NCBI RefSeq assembly: GCF_009695775.1
Contig: NZ_VUNG01000003.1
Location: 109,760 to 173,759, forward strand
Direction of reading: 5' to 3'
Origin: Hallella mizrahii
GTDB taxonomy: Bacteria; Bacteroidota; Bacteroidia; Bacteroidales; Bacteroidaceae
Length of the DNA: 64,000 nucleotides
Positions 62,383 to 64,000 of the stretch are shown in pieces (positions within the stretch are counted from its first letter, which is position 1; every line of letters begins with the position of its first letter). Position numbers and translations under genes: made by a program. The notes beneath the pieces are model-generated. The model made no database searches, had not been told where the DNA came from, and saw only the letters and a list, made by a program, of their open reading frames with translations.

Positions 62383-63714
62383 TTAGAAGCCGATCTTGGC
62401 CTGTACGCCGATGACAGAACGGGTGCCGCCAATGAAAGTGGGGAAGCCGATGTTGCGGCCGGAGTTTCCGGCATCGACGATATATTTCTCGTCGAAGATG
62501 TTTTTGCCGAAGATGCCAATCTCGTAGTACACCGTCTTGGGCTGGTAGCGCCATCCGAGATTGAAGTTGCAGAGTCCGTAGCCTTTCTGTGTCAGGTCGT
62601 AAGTGCCATAGGCGGTCACCGCCGGTTGGTTGTCATCTTCGAAATAAATCTTAGACTTATAGGTGTAGGTAGGCCGGAAATAGAAGTTTCCGCTCTTGTG
62701 CAGATCGATCTCTACATCAGCTCCAATAGTAAATCCGTTCTTGGGCGTGAGTCGGAAGCGATTGCCGGCATATTCCTGTTTGTTGCCGTTTTCATCCTTA
62801 TCATTGAACTTGCCGTCGATATAGCTGTAGTTGCCGAAGAGGGTCAGTTCCCTGCATGGCGACCAGGCCAGTGATGCTTCCATTCCGAGAGAGTGTGCAC
62901 GTCCTGCGTCCGAGGCGATATACATGCTTTGCTGTTGGTCGAAGCGACTGGTCTGGAAGTGGTACCAGTCGTAGTAGTAGGCAGCCAAGTCGTAGCGCAG
63001 GTGTCCGTCGAAGACAAGGCCTTTGAGTCCTACTTCATAGCTGTAGATGATCTCGGGTTTGAGCGTAGAGAGTTTTTCGGGACTGTTGTTGTAGTAGAGA
63101 ACGCCAGGGCGTCTACCTCGTGCGGCACTGATGTAAGCGTTGTTGTGGCCGAAGAGATAGTTGAGCACGGCGCGTCCCACCCAGGACCAGTAGTCTTTTG
63201 AGGCTGTGACCTTCTCAGAGGGTGTGTAGATGACGTGTCCGCCGTTTTGCGCCAGAGCCGTTTGCAGGAATGCGTTGTTGTCGTCGGCCGAGGAGTATCC
63301 GCTCTGCTGATGCTCGTAGGTGCCGCGCAGTCCGAGTGTGAAGTTCAGACCCTTATAGATTTTATAGGTACCGTCGGCGAAGATCTCGGCGGCGTGTGTG
63401 GTGTTGTAGTTTTTTCCCTCTTCAGCATAGTCGGTCAGCTGTTGTGCCGAGAGACCTTTGAGCAGGGCTGCCATCTGTGCGCCTTTGTCGCCCAGGGAAG
63501 CCAGATAGCTGTCGAGGGTGAGCCCTTGCATGCCGAGCATGGCACCGAACTGCTGGAAGAGCGCGTTGAGGTCGCCGTGGAAGTCGGGGGTGGACTGCTG
63601 TGTGTCGTTACTGCCGAACCATTTGTTCATGAGCTGCTTCTCGGCCGCATCGTATTGTGCGCTCACTGTAGACTGCAATGCAGCGGGTACGTTAGCCATG
63701 ATGGCCGTCTTCAT
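62383..63714 (-). pseudogene. 5'-truncated TonB-dependent receptor (barrel C-terminal part only)
   Basis: Open frame of 443 residues that matches the C-terminal half of a TonB-dependent receptor: strands such as YKGLNFTLGLRGTYEH, EVGLKGLVFDGHLRYDLA and GIFGKNIFDEKY, and a terminal strand SVIGVQAKIGF. There is no signal peptide, plug or TonB box, and the upstream 280 bp contain only a terminator and the end of another gene, so the 5' half seems deleted. The frame itself has no stop, which suggests a recent event. Could instead start internally as a soluble relic, but a barrel fragment would not be exported. Confidence 0.65.
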
Positions 63715-63837
63715 TGTTCATGTCTTGTTTCTGAACTGAATTATCGGATACAAAGGTCACCATATCTTGTTACAAAGCCTTTGCGCTGATATGAAGATTC
63801 TGCAAGAAACTACAGATTGTGTTATAAGGCATAAAAA

Positions 63838-63873
63838 AAGAGGAGTAAGTTCCCACGGGAACTTACTCCTCTT
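63838..63873 (-). terminator. Terminator of the gene entering from the right edge
   Basis: Perfect 17-base arms (63838-63854 and 63857-63873) with a minimal loop. On the minus strand TTTTTTTA follows. About 70 bp after the stop at 63944-63946. Confidence 0.85.
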
Positions 63874-63943
63874 CCTGTTTTCCTATTTTGCGCCACCCAA
63901 GACCGATTTTATGGTCAGTTAGATACAGTTCTCTCAAGACGCG

Positions 63944-64000
63944 TTATTTTTTAGCGTCATTTTGCAACACAATGTCGTATAATTCCTTTTGTTTGCTGTC
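63944..64000 (-). CDS. C-terminal end of a gene continuing beyond the right edge
   Basis: On the minus strand the frame reads DSKQKELYDIVLQNDAKK and then TAA, followed by the terminator at 63838-63873. Only 18 residues are visible, too few to identify the product. Supported by the position of the hairpin rather than by similarity. Confidence 0.5.
   Translation of the reverse strand, partial: DSKQKELYDIVLQNDAKK

Noticed and set aside
1..64000. Prophage or transposase genes
   Set aside because: No integrase, transposase, capsid, portal or terminase sequence was seen on either strand.

Overview
The window looks like a chromosomal segment of a Prevotella-type member of the Bacteroidetes. The grounds are the SusC/SusD polysaccharide-utilisation locus with a hybrid two-component regulator, families typical of that phylum (DUF4294, DUF4271, DUF4369, DUF5723, MetG with a fused C-terminal tRNA-binding domain), the TTTG-N19/20-TAnnTTTG promoters, near absence of Shine-Dalgarno sequences, and lipoproteins with the acidic +2/+3 surface-export signature (CSDD, CKDDD, CDDQ). 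The genus is an inference; no rRNA lies in the window. No prophage, insertion sequence or CRISPR array was found.

Layout. 1-11.4 kb: the end of miaB, then an envelope/LPS block with an MsbA-like ABC exporter, an LtaS-like membrane sulfatase-fold protein, a lipid A-type acyltransferase, a GT11 fucosyltransferase, two GT2 and one GT4 glycosyltransferases, and a DUF4294 protein. 11.5-16.9 kb: an intergenic repeat element, an AAA-ATPase-like/PD-(D/E)xK protein, a two-gene polar amino acid ABC importer whose binding domain appears circularly permuted and fused to its permease, and an AT-richer zeta-toxin-type pair. 16.9-30.3 kb: alanine/sodium symporter, korAB, metG, a small unknown protein, a MATE exporter, comM, a thioredoxin-fold lipoprotein lacking the CxxC pair, and a TPR/OmpA-like lipoprotein that follows tRNA-Gly and tRNA-Leu by only 24 bp. 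30.5-31.6 kb: gene-poor, with a second copy of the intergenic element and tRNA-Gln.

31.8-44.7 kb is a compact xylan-utilisation locus read on the minus strand: hybrid two-component sensor/AraC regulator, SusC transporter, SusD lipoprotein, IPT-fold surface glycan-binding protein, and a surface GH10 xylanase with tandem carbohydrate-binding modules inserted into the catalytic domain. The xylanase would cut xylan at the cell surface, the two binding lipoproteins and SusC would capture and import oligosaccharides, and the sensor would respond to them in the periplasm. 44.8-48.7 kb is a housekeeping operon DUF4271-hemD-rnpA-yidD-tyrS. 48.7-53 kb: metK, divergent pyrE with an SRPBCC protein, and argH framed by inverted ATTCATCA-type repeats. 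53-56 kb: two 93-bp MITE-like repeats, a four-cysteine lipoprotein, a third copy of the intergenic element, a PfkB kinase and a DUF1893 protein. 56.3-58.9 kb: argS-DUF2442-RNase H operon. 59-64 kb: a DUF5723 outer-membrane protein with a large lipoprotein partner, a 5'-truncated TonB receptor, and the last 18 codons of a gene entering from the right edge.

The most unusual items are the circularly permuted binding protein fused to a permease, a family of three related 335-413 bp intergenic elements built from AAAACA-CTGAGATGAC units and a TCTCTAGAGA palindrome, two unrelated genes sharing an almost identical promoter including its spacer (one in a tandem 45-bp duplication), and a lipoprotein mRNA apparently made by processing downstream of a tRNA.
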